Below are positions 16,601 to 31,500 of a DNA stretch of 64,000 nucleotides, piece after piece. Positions within the stretch are counted from its first letter, which is position 1. The number at the start of each line of letters is the position of its first letter. Source of the DNA: Elmis aenea (taxonomy: Eukaryota > Arthropoda > Insecta > Coleoptera > Elmidae); the NCBI GenBank assembly GCA_947652605.1, contig CANTFG010000048.1:62001-126000 (forward strand), in the 5' to 3' direction. The translations under genes were made by a program, and so were the position numbers. Under the pieces are notes generated by a model, which saw nothing but the letters and a program-made list of their open reading frames with translations, did not search any database and had not been told where the DNA came from.

Positions 16601-17322
16601 GAGCGACTATTTCGAAACAATTTCAATTATTGATTTGTATATCACAGGAACAGTTTATCCATCGCCTCTTTACATGAATACAATTGTTTTGCATATGTCT
16701 TTCAATGAGCTGGTTTTAATTTTTAATAATTTCCTAAAAATACCGTGCTTTAGTTAATACATATGTTCCTTGAGCGACTATTTCGAAACAATTTTAATTA
16801 TTGATTTGTATATCACAGAAACAGTTTATCCATCGCCTCTTTACATGAATACAATTGTTTTGCGTATGTCTTTCAATGGGCTGGTTTTAATTTTTAATAA
16901 TTTCCTAAAAATACCGTGCTTTAGTTAATACATATGTTCCTTGAGCGACTATTTCTAAACAATTTTAATTATTGATTTGTATATCACAGGAACAGTTTAT
17001 CCATCGCCTCTTTACATGAATACAATTGTTTTGCATATGTCTTTCAATGAGCTGGTTTTAATTTTTAATAATTTCCTAAAAATGCCGTGCTTTAGTTAAT
17101 ACATGTGTTCCTTGAGCGACTATTTCGAAACAATTTTAATTATTGATTTATATATCACAGGAACAGTTTATCCATCGCCTCTTTACATGAATACAATTGT
17201 TTTGCATATGTCTTTCAATGAGCTGGTTTTAATTTTTAATAATTTCCTAAAAATACCGTGCTTTAGTTAATACATATATGTTCCTTGAGCGACTATTTCG
17301 AAACAATTTCAATTATTGATTT

Positions 17323-19406
17323 GTATACCACAGGAACAGTTTATCCATCGCCTCTTTACATGAATACAATTGTTTTGCATATGTCTTTCAATGAGCTGGT
17401 TTTAATTTTTAATAATTTCCTAAAAATGCCGTGCTTTAGTTAATACATGTGTTCCTTGAGCGACTATTTCGAAACAATTTTAATTATTGATTTGTATATC
17501 ACAGGAACAGTTTATCCATCGCCTCTTTACATGAATACAATTGTTTTGCATATGTCTTTCAATGAGCTGGTTTTAATTTTTAATAATTTCCTAAAAATAC
17601 CGTGCTTTAGTTAATACATATGTTCCTTGAGCGACTATTTCGAAACAATTTTAATTATTGATTTGTATATCACAGGAACAGTTTATCCATCGCCTCTTTA
17701 CATGAATACAATTGTTTTGCATATGTCTTTTAATGAGCTGGTTTTAATTTTTAATAATTTCCTAAAAATACCGTGCTTTAGTTAATACATATGTTCCTTG
17801 AGCGACTATTTCTAAACAATTTTAATTATTGATTTGTATATCACAGGAACAATTTATCCATCGCTTCTTTACATGAATACAATTGTTTTGCATATGTCTT
17901 TCAATGAGCTGGTTTTAATTTTTAATAATTTCCTAAAAATACCGTGCTTTAGTTAATACATATGTTTCTTGAGCGACTATTTCGAAACAATTTTAATTAT
18001 TGATTTGTATATCACAGGAACAGTTTATCCATCGCCTCTTTACATGAATACAATTGTTTTGCATATGTCTTTCAATGAGCTGGTTTTAATTTTTAATAAT
18101 TTCCTAAAAATGCCGTGCTTTAGTTAATACATGTGTTCCTTGAGCGACTATTTCAAAACAATTTTAATTATTGATTTGTATATCACAGGAACAGTTTATC
18201 CATCGCCTCTTTACATGAATACAATTGTTTTGCATATGTCTTTCAATGAGCTGGTTTTAATTTTTAATAATTTCCTAAAAATACCGTGCTTTAGTTAATA
18301 CATACATATGTTCCTTGAGCGACTATTTCGAAACAATTTTAATTATTGATTTGTATATCACAGGAACAGTTTATCCATCGCCTCTTTACATGAATACAAT
18401 TGTTTTGCATATGTCTTTCAATGAGCGGGTTTTAATTTTTAATAATTTCCTAAAAATACCGTGCTTTAGTTAATACATATGTTCCTTGAGCGACTATTTC
18501 TAAACAATTTTAATTATTGATTTGTATATCACAGGAACAATTTATCCATCGCTTCTTTACATGAATACAATTGTTTTGCATATGTCTTTCAATGAGCTGG
18601 TTTTAATTTTTAATAATTTCCTAAAAATACCGTGCTTTAGTTAATACATATGTTCCTTGAGCGACTATTTCTAAACAATTTTAATTATTGATTTGTATAT
18701 CACAGGAACAGTTTATCCATCGCCTCTTTACATGAATACAATTGTTTTGCATATGTCTTTCAATGAGCTGGTTTTAATTTTTAATAATTTCCTAAAAATA
18801 CCGTGCTTTAGTTAATACATATGTTCCTTGAGCGACTATTTCGAAACAATTTCAATTATTGATTTGTATATCACAGAAACAGTTTATCCATCGCCTCTTT
18901 ACATGAATACAATTGTTTTGCATATGTCTTTCAATGAGCTGGTTTTAATTTTTAATAATTTCCTAAAAATACCGTGCTTTAGTTAATACATATGTTCCTT
19001 GAGCGACTATTTCTAAACAATTTTAATTATTGATTTGTATATCACAGGAACAGTTTATCCATCGCCTCTTTACATGAATACAATTGTTTTGCATATGTCT
19101 TTCAATGAGCTGGTTTTAATTTTTAATAATTTCCTAAAAATGCCGTGCTTTAGTTAATACATGTGTTCCTTGAGCGACTATTTCGAAACAATTTTAATTA
19201 TTGATTTGTATATCACAGGAACAGTTTATCCATCGCCTCTTTACATGAATACAATTGTTTTGCATATGTCTTTCAATGAGCTGGTTTTAATTTTTAATAA
19301 TTTCCTAAAAATACCGTGCTTTAGTTAATACATATGTTCCTTGAGCGACTATTTCGAAACAATTTTAATTATTGATTTGTATATCACAGAAACAGTTTAT
19401 CCATCG
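17323..19406 (+). repeat. Higher-order block of the satellite, copy 2
   Basis: This block has the same ordered set of variant monomers as at 8582-10665, from GTATACCAC (17323) to CGCCACTT (19406). The spacing is again exactly 2083 bp. The collinear similarity extends leftwards to the GCGTATG/GGGCTGG monomer near 16862, matching the one near 8122. Confidence 0.85.
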
Positions 19407-22400
19407 CCACTTTACATGAATACAATTGTTTTGCATATGTCTTTTAATGAGCTGGTTTAAATTTTTAATAATTTCCTAAAAATACCGTGCTTTAGTTAAT
19501 ACATATGTTCCTTGAGCGACTATTTCGAAACAATTTTAATTATTGATTTGTATATCACAGAAACAGTTTATCCATCGCCTCTTTACATGAATACAATTGT
19601 TTTGCATATGTCTTTCAATGAGTTGGTTTTAATTTTTAATAATTTCCTAAAAATACCGTGCTTTAGTTAATACATGTGTTCCTTGAGCGACTATTTCGAA
19701 ACAATTTTAATTATTGATTTGTATATCACAGGAACAGTTTATCCATCGCCTCTTTACATGAATACAATTGTTTTGCATATGTCTTTCAATGAGCTGGTTT
19801 TAATTTTTAATAATTTCCTAAAAATGCCGTGCTTTAGTTAATACATGTGTTCCTTGAGCGACTATTTCGAAACAATTTTAATTATTGATTTGTATATCAC
19901 AGGAACAGTTTATCCATCGCCTCTTTACATGAATACAATTGTTTTGCATATGTCTTTCAATGAGCTGGTTTTAATTTTTAATAATTTCCTTAAAATACCG
20001 TGCTTTAGTTAATACATATGTTCCTTGAGCGACTATTTCTACACAATTTTAATTATTGATTTGTATATCACAGGAACAGTTTATCCATCGCCTCTTTACA
20101 TGAATACAATTGTTTTGCATATGTCTTTCAATGAGCTGGTTTTAATTTTTAATAATTTCCTAAAAATACCGTGCTTTAGTTAATACATATGTTCCTTGAG
20201 CGACTATTTCTAAACAATTTTAATTATTGATTTGTATATCACAGGAACAGTTTATCCATCGCCTCTTTACATGAATACAATTGTTTTGCATATGTCTTTC
20301 AATGAGCTGGTTTTAATTTTTAATAATTTCCTAAAAATGCCGTGCTTTAGTTAATACATGTGTTCCTTGAGCGACTATTTCGAAACAATTTTAATTATTG
20401 ATTTGTATATCACAGGAACAGTTTATCCATCGCCTCTTTACATGAATACAATTGTTTTGCATATGTCTTTCAATGAGCTGGTTTTAATTTTTAATAATTT
20501 CCTAAAAATACCGTGCTTTAGTTAATACATATGTTCCTTGAGCGACTATTTCTAAACAATTTTAATTATTGATTTGTATATCACAGGAACAATTTATCCA
20601 TCGCTTCTTTACATGAATACAATTGTGTTGCATATGTCTTTCAATGAGCTGGTTTTAATTTTTAATAATTTCCTAAAAATACCGTGCTTTAGTTAATACA
20701 TATGTTCCTTGAGCGACTATTTCTAAACAATTTTAAATATTATTTTGTATATCACAGGAACAGTTTATCCATCGCCTCTTTACATGAATACAATTGTTTT
20801 GCATATGTCTTTCAATGAGCTGGTTTTAATTTTTAATAATTTCCTAAAAATACCGTGCTTTAGTTAATACATATGTTCCTTGAGCGACTATTTCTAAACA
20901 ATTTTAATTATTGATTTGTATATCACAGGAACAGTTTATCCATCGCCTCTTTACATGAATACAATTGTTTTGCATATGTCTTTCAATGAGCTGGTTTTAA
21001 TTTTTAATAATTTCCTAAAAATGCCGTGCTTTAGTTAATACATGTGTTCCTTGAGCGACTATTTCGAAACAATTTTAATTATTGATTTGTATATCACAGG
21101 AACAGTTTATCCATCGCCTCTTTACATGAATACAATTGTTTTGCATATGTCTTTCAATGAGCTGGTTTTAATTTTTAATAATTTCCTAAAAATACCGTGC
21201 TTTAGTTAATACATATGTTCCTTGAGCGACTATTTCGAAACAATTTTAATTATTGATTTGTATATCACAGAAACAGTTTATCCATCGCCACTTTACATGA
21301 ATACAATTGTTTTGCATATGTCTTTTAATGAGCTGGTTTAAATTTTTAATAATTTCCTAAAAATACCGTGCTTTAGTTAATACATATGTTCCTTGAGCGA
21401 CTATTTCGAAACAATTTTAATTATTGATTTGTATATCACAGAAACAGTTTATCCATCGCCTCTTTACATGAATACAATTGTTTTGCATATGTCTTTCAAT
21501 GAGTTGGTTTTAATTTTTAATAATTTCCTAAAAATACCGTGCTTTAGTTAATACATGTGTTCCTGGAGCGACTATTTCGAAACAATTTTAATTATTGATT
21601 TGTATATCACAGGAACAGTTTATCCATCGCCTCTTTACATGAATACAATTGTTTTGCATATGTCTTTCAATGAGCTGGTTTTAATTTTTAATAATTTCCT
21701 AAAAATGCCGTGCTTTAGTTAATACATGTGTTCCTTGAGCGACTATTTCGAAACAATTTTAATTATTGATTTGTATATCACAGGAACAGTTTATCCATCG
21801 CCTCTTTACATGAATACAATTGTTTTGCATATGTCTTTCAATGAGCTGGTTTTAATTTTTAATAATTTCCTAAAAATACCGTGCTTTAGTTAATACATAT
21901 GTTCCTTGAGCGACTATTTCTACACAATTTTAATTATTGATTTGTATATCACAGGAACAGTTTATTCATCGCCTCTTTACATGAATACAATTGTTTTGCA
22001 TATGTCTTTCAATGAGCTGGTTTTAATTTTTAATAATTTCCTAAAAATACCGTGCTTTAGTTAATACATATGTTCCTTGAGCGACTATTTCTAAACAATT
22101 TTAATTATTGATTTGTATATCACAGGAACAGTTTATCCATCGCCTCTTTACATGAATACAATTGTTTTGCATATGTCTTTCAATGAGCTGGTTTTAATTT
22201 TTAATAATTTCCTAAAAATGCCGTGCTTTAGTTAATACATGTGTTCCTTGAGCGACTATTTCGAAACAATTTTAATTATTGATTTGTATATCACAGGAAC
22301 AGTTTATCCATCGCCTCTTTACATGAATACAATTGTTTTGCATATGTCTTTCAATGAGCTGGTTTTAATTTTTAATAATTTCCTAAAAATACCGTGCTTT

Positions 22401-23484
22401 AGTTAATACATATGTTCCTTGAGCGACTATTTCGAAACAATTTTAATTATTGATTTGTATATCACAGAAACAGTTTATCCATCGCCACTTTACATGAATA
22501 CAATTGTTTTGCATATGTCTTTTAATGAGCTGGTTTAAATTTTTAATAATTTCCTAAAAATACCGTGCTTTAGTTAATACATATGTTCCTTGAGCGACTA
22601 TTTCGAAACAATTTTAATTATTGATTTGTATATCACAGAAACAGTTTATCCATCGCCTCTTTACATGAATACAATTGTTTTGCATATGTCTTTCAATGAG
22701 TTGGTTTTAATTTTTAATAATTTCCTAAAAATACCGTGCTTTAGTTAATACATGTGTTCCTGGAGCGACTATTTCGAAACAATTTTAATTATTGATTTGT
22801 ATATCACAGGAACAGTTTATCCATCGCCTCTTTACATGAATACAATTGTTTTGCATATGTCTTTCAATGAGCTGGTTTTAATTTTTAATAATTTCCTAAA
22901 AATGCCGTGCTTTAGTTAATACATGTGTTCCTTGAGCGACTATTTCGAAACAATTTTAATTATTGATTTGTATATCACAGGAACAGTTTATCCATCGCCT
23001 CTTTACATGAATACAATTGTTTTGCATATGTCTTTCAATGAGCTGGTTTTAATTTTTAATAATTTCCTAAAAATACCGTGCTTTAGTTAATACATATGTT
23101 CCTTGAGCGACTATTTCTACACAATTTTAATTATTGATTTGTATATCACAGGAACAGTTTATCCATCGCCTCTTTACATGAATACAATTGTTTTGCATAT
23201 GTCTTTTAATGAGCTGGTTTAAATTTTTAATAATTTCCTAAAAATGCCGTGCTTTAGTTAATACATGTGTTCCTTGAGCGACTATTTCGAAACAATTTTA
23301 ATTATTGATTTGTATATCACAGAAACAGTTTATCCATCGCCACTTTACATGAATACAATTGTTTTGCATATGTCTTTTAATGAGCTGGTTTAAATTTTTA
23401 ATAATTTCCTAAAAATACCGTGCTTTAGTTAATACATATATGTTCCTTGAGCGACTATTTCGAAACAATTTCAATTATTGATTT

Positions 23485-25568
23485 GTATACCACAGGAACA
23501 GTTTATCCATCGCCTCTTTACATGAATACAATTGTTTTGCATATGTCTTTCAATGAGCTGGTTTTAATTTTTAATAATTTCCTAAAAATGCCGTGCTTTA
23601 GTTAATACATGTGTTCCTTGAGCGACTATTTCGAAACAATTTTAATTATTGATTTGTATATCACAGGAACAGTTTATCCATCGCCTCTTTACATGAATAC
23701 AATTGTTTTGCATATGTCTTTCAATGAGCTGGTTTTAATTTTTAATAATTTCCTAAAAATACCGTGCTTTAGTTAATACATATGTTCCTTGAGCGACTAT
23801 TTCGAAACAATTTTAATTATTGATTTGTATATCACAGGAACAGTTTATCCATCGCCTCTTTACATGAATACAATTGTTTTGCATATGTCTTTTAATGAGC
23901 TGGTTTTAATTTTTAATAATTTCCTAAAAATACCGTGCTTTAGTTAATACATATGTTCCTTGAGCGACTATTTCTAAACAATTTTAATTATTGATTTGTA
24001 TATCACAGGAACAATTTATCCATCGCTTCTTTACATGAATACAATTGTTTTGCATATGTCTTTCAATGACCTGGTTTTAATTTTTAATAATTTCCTAAAA
24101 ATACCGTGCTTTAGTTAATACATATGTTTCTTGAGCGACTATTTCGAAACAATTTTAATTATTGATTTGTATATCACAGGAACAGTTTATCCATCGCCTC
24201 TTTACATGAATACAATTGTTTTGCATATGTCTTTCAATGAGCTGGTTTTAATTTTTAATAATTTCCTAAAAATGCCGTGCTTTAGTTAATACATGTGTTC
24301 CTTGAGCGACTATTTCAAAACAATTTTAATTATTGATTTGTATATCACAGGAACAGTTTATCCATCGCCTCTTTACATGAATACAATTGTTTTGCATATG
24401 TCTTTCAATGAGCTGGTTTTAATTTTTAATAATTTCCTAAAAATACCGTGCTTTAGTTAATACATACATATGTTCCTTGAGCGACTATTTCGAAACAATT
24501 TTAATTATTGATTTGTATATCACAGGAACAGTTTATCCATCGCCTCTTTACATGAATACAATTGTTTTGCATATGTCTTTCAATGAGCGGGTTTTAATTT
24601 TTAATAATTTCCTAAAAATACCGTGCTTTAGTTAATACATATGTTCCTTGAGCGACTATTTCTAAACAATTTTAATTATTGATTTGTATATCACAGGAAC
24701 AATTTATCCATCGCTTCTTTACATGAATACAATTGTTTTGCATATGTCTTTCAATGAGCTGGTTTTAATTTTTAATAATTTCCTAAAAATACCGTGCTTT
24801 AGTTAATACATATGTTCCTTGAGCGACTATTTCTAAACAATTTTAATTATTGATTTGTATATCACAGGAACAGTTTATCCATCGCCTCTTTACATGAATA
24901 CAATTGTTTTGCATATGTCTTTCAATGAGCTGGTTTTAATTTTTAATAATTTCCTAAAAATACCGTGCTTTAGTTAATACATATGTTCCTTGAGCGACTA
25001 TTTCGAAACAATTTCAATTATTGATTTGTATATCACAGAAACAGTTTATCCATCGCCTCTTTACATGAATACAATTGTTTTGCATATGTCTTTCAATGAG
25101 CTGGTTTTAATTTTTAATAATTTCCTAAAAATACCGTGCTTTAGTTAATACATATGTTCCTTGAGCGACTATTTCTAAACAATTTTAATTATTGATTTGT
25201 ATATCACAGGAACAGTTTATCCATCGCCTCTTTACATGAATACAATTGTTTTGCATATGTCTTTCAATGAGCTGGTTTTAATTTTTAATAATTTCCTAAA
25301 AATGCCGTGCTTTAGTTAATACATGTGTTCCTTGAGCGACTATTTCGAAACAATTTTAATTATTGATTTGTATATCACAGGAACAGTTTATCCATCGCCT
25401 CTTTACATGAATACAATTGTTTTGCATATGTCTTTCAATGAGCTGGTTTTAATTTTTAATAATTTCCTAAAAATACCGTGCTTTAGTTAATACATATGTT
25501 CCTTGAGCGACTATTTCGAAACAATTTTAATTATTGATTTGTATATCACAGAAACAGTTTATCCATCG
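23485..25568 (+). repeat. Higher-order block of the satellite, copy 3
   Basis: This is the third instance of the ordered block, from GTATACCAC (23485) to CGCCACTT (25568), with exactly 2083 bp between the markers. On the left it is preceded by a different monomer series from copies 1 and 2, so its left boundary marks a rearrangement. A partial fourth instance, lacking the left portion, lies around 29090-30533. Confidence 0.83.
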
Positions 25569-28500
25569 CCACTTTACATGAATACAATTGTTTTGCATAT
25601 GTCTTTTAATGAGCTGGTTTAAATTTTTAATAATTTCCTAAAAATACCGTGCTTTAGTTAATACATATGTTCCTTGAGCGACTATTTCGAAACAATTTTA
25701 ATTATTGATTTGTATATCACAGAAACAGTTTATCCATCGCCTCTTTACATGAATACAATTGTTTTGCATATGTCTTTCAATGAGTTGGTTTTAATTTTTA
25801 ATAATTTCCTAAAAATACCGTGCTTTAGTTAATACATGTGTTCCTTGAGCGACTATTTCGAAACAATTTTAATTATTGATTTGTATATCACAGGAACAGT
25901 TTATCCATCGCCTCTTTACATGAATACAATTGTTTTGCATATGTCTTTCAATGAGCTGGTTTTAATTTTTAATAATTTCCTAAAAATGCCGTGCTTTAGT
26001 TAATACATGTGTTCCTTGAGCGACTATTTCGAAACAATTTTAATTATTGATTTGTATATCACAGGAACAGTTTATCCATCGCCTCTTTACATGAATACAA
26101 TTGTTTTGCATATGTCTTTCAATGAGCTGGTTTTAATTTTTAATAATTTCCTAAAAATGCCGTGCTTTAGTTAATACATGTGTTCCTTGAGCGACTATTT
26201 CGAAACAATTTTAATTATTGATTTGTATATCACAGGAACAGTTTATCCATCGCCTCTTTACATGAATACAATTGTTTTGCATATGTCTTTCAATGAGCTG
26301 GTTTTAATTTTTAATAATTTCCTTAAAATACCGTGCTTTAGTTAATACATATATGTTCCTTGAGCGACTATTTCTACACAATTTTAATTATTGATTTGTA
26401 TATCACAGGAACAGTTTATCCATCGCCTCTTTACATGAATACAATTGTTTTGCATATGTCTTTCAATGAGCTGGTTTTAATTTTTAATAATTTCCTAAAA
26501 ATACCGTGCTTTAGTTAATACATATGTTCCTTGAGCGACTATTTCTAAACAATTTTAATTATTGATTTGTATATCACAGGAACAGTTTATCCATCGCCTC
26601 TTTACATGAATACAATTGTTTTGCATATGTCTTTCAATGAGCTGGTTTTAATTTTTAATAATTTCCTAAAAATGCCGTGCTTTAGTTAATACATGTGTTC
26701 CTTGAGCGACTATTTCGAAACAATTTTAATTATTGATTTGTATATCACAGGAACAGTTTATCCATCGCCTCTTTACATGAATACAATTGTTTTGCATATG
26801 TCTTTCAATGAGCTGGTTTTAATTTTTAATAATTTCCTAAAAATACCGTGCTTTAGTTAATACATATGTTCCTTGAGCGACTATTTCTAAACAATTTTAA
26901 TTATTGATTTGTATATCACAGGAACAATTTATCCATCGCTTCTTTACATGAATACAATTGTGTTGCATATGTCTTTCAATGAGCTGGTTTTAATTTTTAA
27001 TAATTTCCTAAAAATACCGTGCTTTAGTTAATACATATGTTCCTTGAGCGACTATTTCTAAACAATTTTAAATATTATTTTGTATATCACAGGAACAGTT
27101 TATCCATCGCCTCTTTACATGAATACAATTGTTTTGCATATGTCTTTCAATGAGCTGGTTTTAATTTTTAATAATTTCCTAAAAATACCGTGCTTTAGTT
27201 AATACATATGTTCCTTGAGCGACTATTTCTAAACAATTTTAATTATTGATTTGTATATCACAGGAACAGTTTATCCATCGCCTCTTTACATGAATACAAT
27301 TGTTTTGCATATGTCTTTCAATGAGCTGGTTTTAATTTTTAATAATTTCCTAAAAATGCCGTGCTTTAGTTAATACATGTGTTCCTTGAGCGACTATTTC
27401 GAAACAATTTTAATTATTGATTTGTATATCACAGGAACAGTTTATCCATCGCCTCTTTACATGAATACAATTGTTTTGCATATGTCTTTCAATGAGCTGG
27501 TTTTAATTTTTAATAATTTCCTAAAAATACCGTGCTTTAGTTAATACATATGTTCCTTGAGCGACTATTTCGAAACAATTTTAATTATTGATTTGTATAT
27601 CACAGAAACAGTTTATCCATCGCCACTTTACATGAATACAATTGTTTTGCATATGTCTTTTAATGAGCTGGTTTAAATTTTTAATAATTTCCTAAAAATA
27701 CCGTGCTTTAGTTAATACATATGTTCCTTGAGCGACTATTTCGAAACAATTTTAATTATTGATTTGTATATCACAGAAACAGTTTATCCATCGCCTCTTT
27801 ACATGAATACAATTGTTTTGCATATGTCTTTCAATGAGTTGGTTTTAATTTTTAATAATTTCCTAAAAATACCGTGCTTTAGTTAATACATGTGTTCCTG
27901 GAGCGACTATTTCGAAACAATTTTAATTATTGATTTGTATATCACAGGAACAGTTTATCCATCGCCTCTTTACATGAATACAATTGTTTTGCATATGTCT
28001 TTCAATGAGCTGGTTTTAATTTTTAATAATTTCCTAAAAATGCCGTGCTTTAGTTAATACATGTGTTCCTTGAGCGACTATTTCGAAACAATTTTAATTA
28101 TTGATTTGTATATCACAGGAACAGTTTATCCATCGCCTCTTTACATGAATACAATTGTTTTGCATATGTCTTTCAATGAGCTGGTTTTAATTTTTAATAA
28201 TTTCCTAAAAATACCGTGCTTTAGTTAATACATATGTTCCTTGAGCGACTATTTCTACACAATTTTAATTATTGATTTGTATATCACAGGAACAGTTTAT
28301 CCATCGCCTCTTTACATGAATACAATTGTTTTGCATATGTCTTTCAATGAGCTGGTTTTAATTTTTAATAATTTCCTAAAAATACCGTGCTTTAGTTAAT
28401 ACATATGTTCCTTGAGCGACTATTTCTAAACAATTTTAATTATTGATTTGTATATCACAGGAACAGTTTATCCATCGCCTCTTTACATGAATACAATTGT

Positions 28501-31500
28501 TTTGCATATGTCTTTCAATGAGCTGGTTTTAATTTTTAATAATTTCCTAAAAATGCCGTGCTTTAGTTAATACATGTGTTCCTTGAGCGACTATTTCGAA
28601 ACAATTTTAATTATTGATTTGTATATCACAGGAACAGTTTATCCATCGCCTCTTTACATGAATACAATTGTTTTGCATATGTCTTTCAATGAGCTGGTTT
28701 TAATTTTTAATAATTTCCTAAAAATACCGTGCTTTAGTTAATACATATGTTCCTTGAGCGACTATTTCGAAACAATTTTAATTATTGATTTGTATATCAC
28801 AGAAACAGTTTATCCATCGCCACTTTACATGAATACAATTGTTTTGCATATGTCTTTTAATGAGCTGGTTTAAATTTTTAATAATTTCCTAAAAATACCG
28901 TGCTTTAGTTAATACATATGTTCCTTGAGCGACTATTTCGAAACAATTTTAATTATTGATTTGTATATCACAGAAACAGTTTATCCATCGCCTCTTTACA
29001 TGAATACAATTGTTTTGCATATGTCTTTCAATGAGCTGGTTTTAATTTTTAATAATTTCCTAAAAATACCGTGCTTTAGTTAATACATATGTTTCTTGAG
29101 CGACTATTTCGAAACAATTTTAATTATTGATTTGTATATCACAGGAACAGTTTATCCATCGCCTCTTTACATGAATACAATTGTTTTGCATATGTCTTTC
29201 AATGAGCTGGTTTTAATTTTTAATAATTTCCTAAAAATGCCGTGCTTTAGTTAATACATGTGTTCCTTGAGCGACTATTTCAAAACAATTTTAATTATTG
29301 ATTTGTATATCACAGGAACAGTTTATCCATCGCCTCTTTACATGAATACAATTGTTTTGCATATGTCTTTCAATGAGCTGGTTTTAATTTTTAATAATTT
29401 CCTAAAAATACCGTGCTTTAGTTAATACATACATATGTTCCTTGAGCGACTATTTCTAAACAATTTTAATTATTGATTTGTATATCACAGGAACAGTTTA
29501 TCCATCGCCTCTTTACATGAATACAATTGTTTTGCATATGTCTTTCAATGAGCGGGTTTTAATTTTTAATAATTTCCTAAAAATACCGTGCTTTAGTTAA
29601 TACATATGTTCCTTGAGCGACTATTTCTAAACAATTTTAATTATTGATTTGTATATCACAGGAACAGTTTATCCATCGCTTCTTTACATGAATACAATTG
29701 TTTTGCATATGTCTTTCAATGAGCTGGTTTTAATTTTTAATAATTTCCTAAAAATACCGTGCTTTAGTTAATACATATGTTCCTTGAGCGACTATTTCTA
29801 AACAATTTTAATTATTGATTTGTATATCACAGGAACAGTTTATCCATCGCCTCTTTACATGAATACAATTGTTTTGCATATGTCTTTCAATGAGCTGGTT
29901 TTAATTTTTAATAATTTCCTAAAAATACCGTGCTTTAGTTAATACATATGTTCCTTGAGCGACTATTTCGAAACAATTTCAATTATTGATTTGTATATCA
30001 CAGAAACAGTTTATCCATCGCCTCTTTACATGAATACAATTGTTTTGCATATGTCTTTCAATGAGCTGGTTTTAATTTTTAATAATTTCCTAAAAATACC
30101 GTGCTTTAGTTAATACATATGTTCCTTGAGCGACTATTTCTAAACAATTTTAATTATTGATTTGTATATCACAGGAACAGTTTATCCATCGCCTCTTTAC
30201 ATGAATACAATTGTTTTGCATATGTCTTTCAATGAGCTGGTTTTAATTTTTAATAATTTCCTAAAAATGCCGTGCTTTAGTTAATACATGTGTTCCTTGA
30301 GCGACTATTTCGAAACAATTTTAATAATTGATTTGTATATCACAGGAACAGTTTATCCATCGCCTCTTTACATGAATACAATTGTTTTGCATATGTCTTT
30401 CAATGAGCTGGTTTTAATTTTTAATAATTTCCTAAAAATACCGTGCTTTAGTTAATACATATGTTCCTTGAGCGACTATTTCGAAACAATTTTAATTATT
30501 GATTTGTATATCACAGAAACAGTTTATCCATCGCCACTTTACATGAATACAATTGTTTTGCATATGTCTTTTAATGAGCTGGTTTAAATTTTTAATAATT
30601 TCCTAAAAATACCGTGCTTTAGTTAATACATATGTTCCTTGAGCGACTATTTCGAAACAATTTTAATTATTGATTTGTATATCACAGAAACAGTTTATCC
30701 ATCGCCTCTTTACATGAATACAATTGTTTTGCATATGTCTTTCAATGAGTTGGTTTTAATTTTTAATAATTTCCTAAAAATACCGTGCTTTAGTTAATAC
30801 ATGTGTTCCTTGAGCGACTATTTCGAAACAATTTTAATTATTGATTTGTATATCACAGGAACAGTTTATCCATCGCCTCTTTACATGAATACAATTGTTT
30901 TGCATATGTCTTTCAATGAGCTGGTTTTAATTTTTAATAATTTCCTAAAAATACCGTGCTTTAGTTAATACATATGTTCCTTGAGCGACTATTTCGAAAC
31001 AATTTTAATTATTGATTTGTATATCACAGGAACAGTTTATCCATCGCCTCTTTACATGAATACAATTGTTTTGCATATGTCTTTCAATGAGCTGGTTTTA
31101 ATTTTTAATAATTTCCTAAAAATACCGTGCTTTAGTTAATACATATGTTTCTTGAGCGACTATTTCTACACAATTTTAATTATTGATTTGTATATCACAG
31201 GAACAGTTTATCCATCGCCTCTTTACATGAATACAATTGTTTTGCATATGTCTTTCAATGAGCTGGTTTTAATTTTTAATAATTTCCTAAAAATACCGTG
31301 CTTTAGTTAATACATATGTTCCTTGAGCGACTATTTCTAAACAATTTTAATTATTGATTTGTATATCACAGGAACAGTTTATCCATCGCCTCTTTACATG
31401 AATACAATTGTTTTGCATATGTCTTTCAATGAGCTGGTTTTAATTTTTAATAATTTCCTAAAAATGCCGTGCTTTAGTTAATACATGTGTTCCTTGAGCG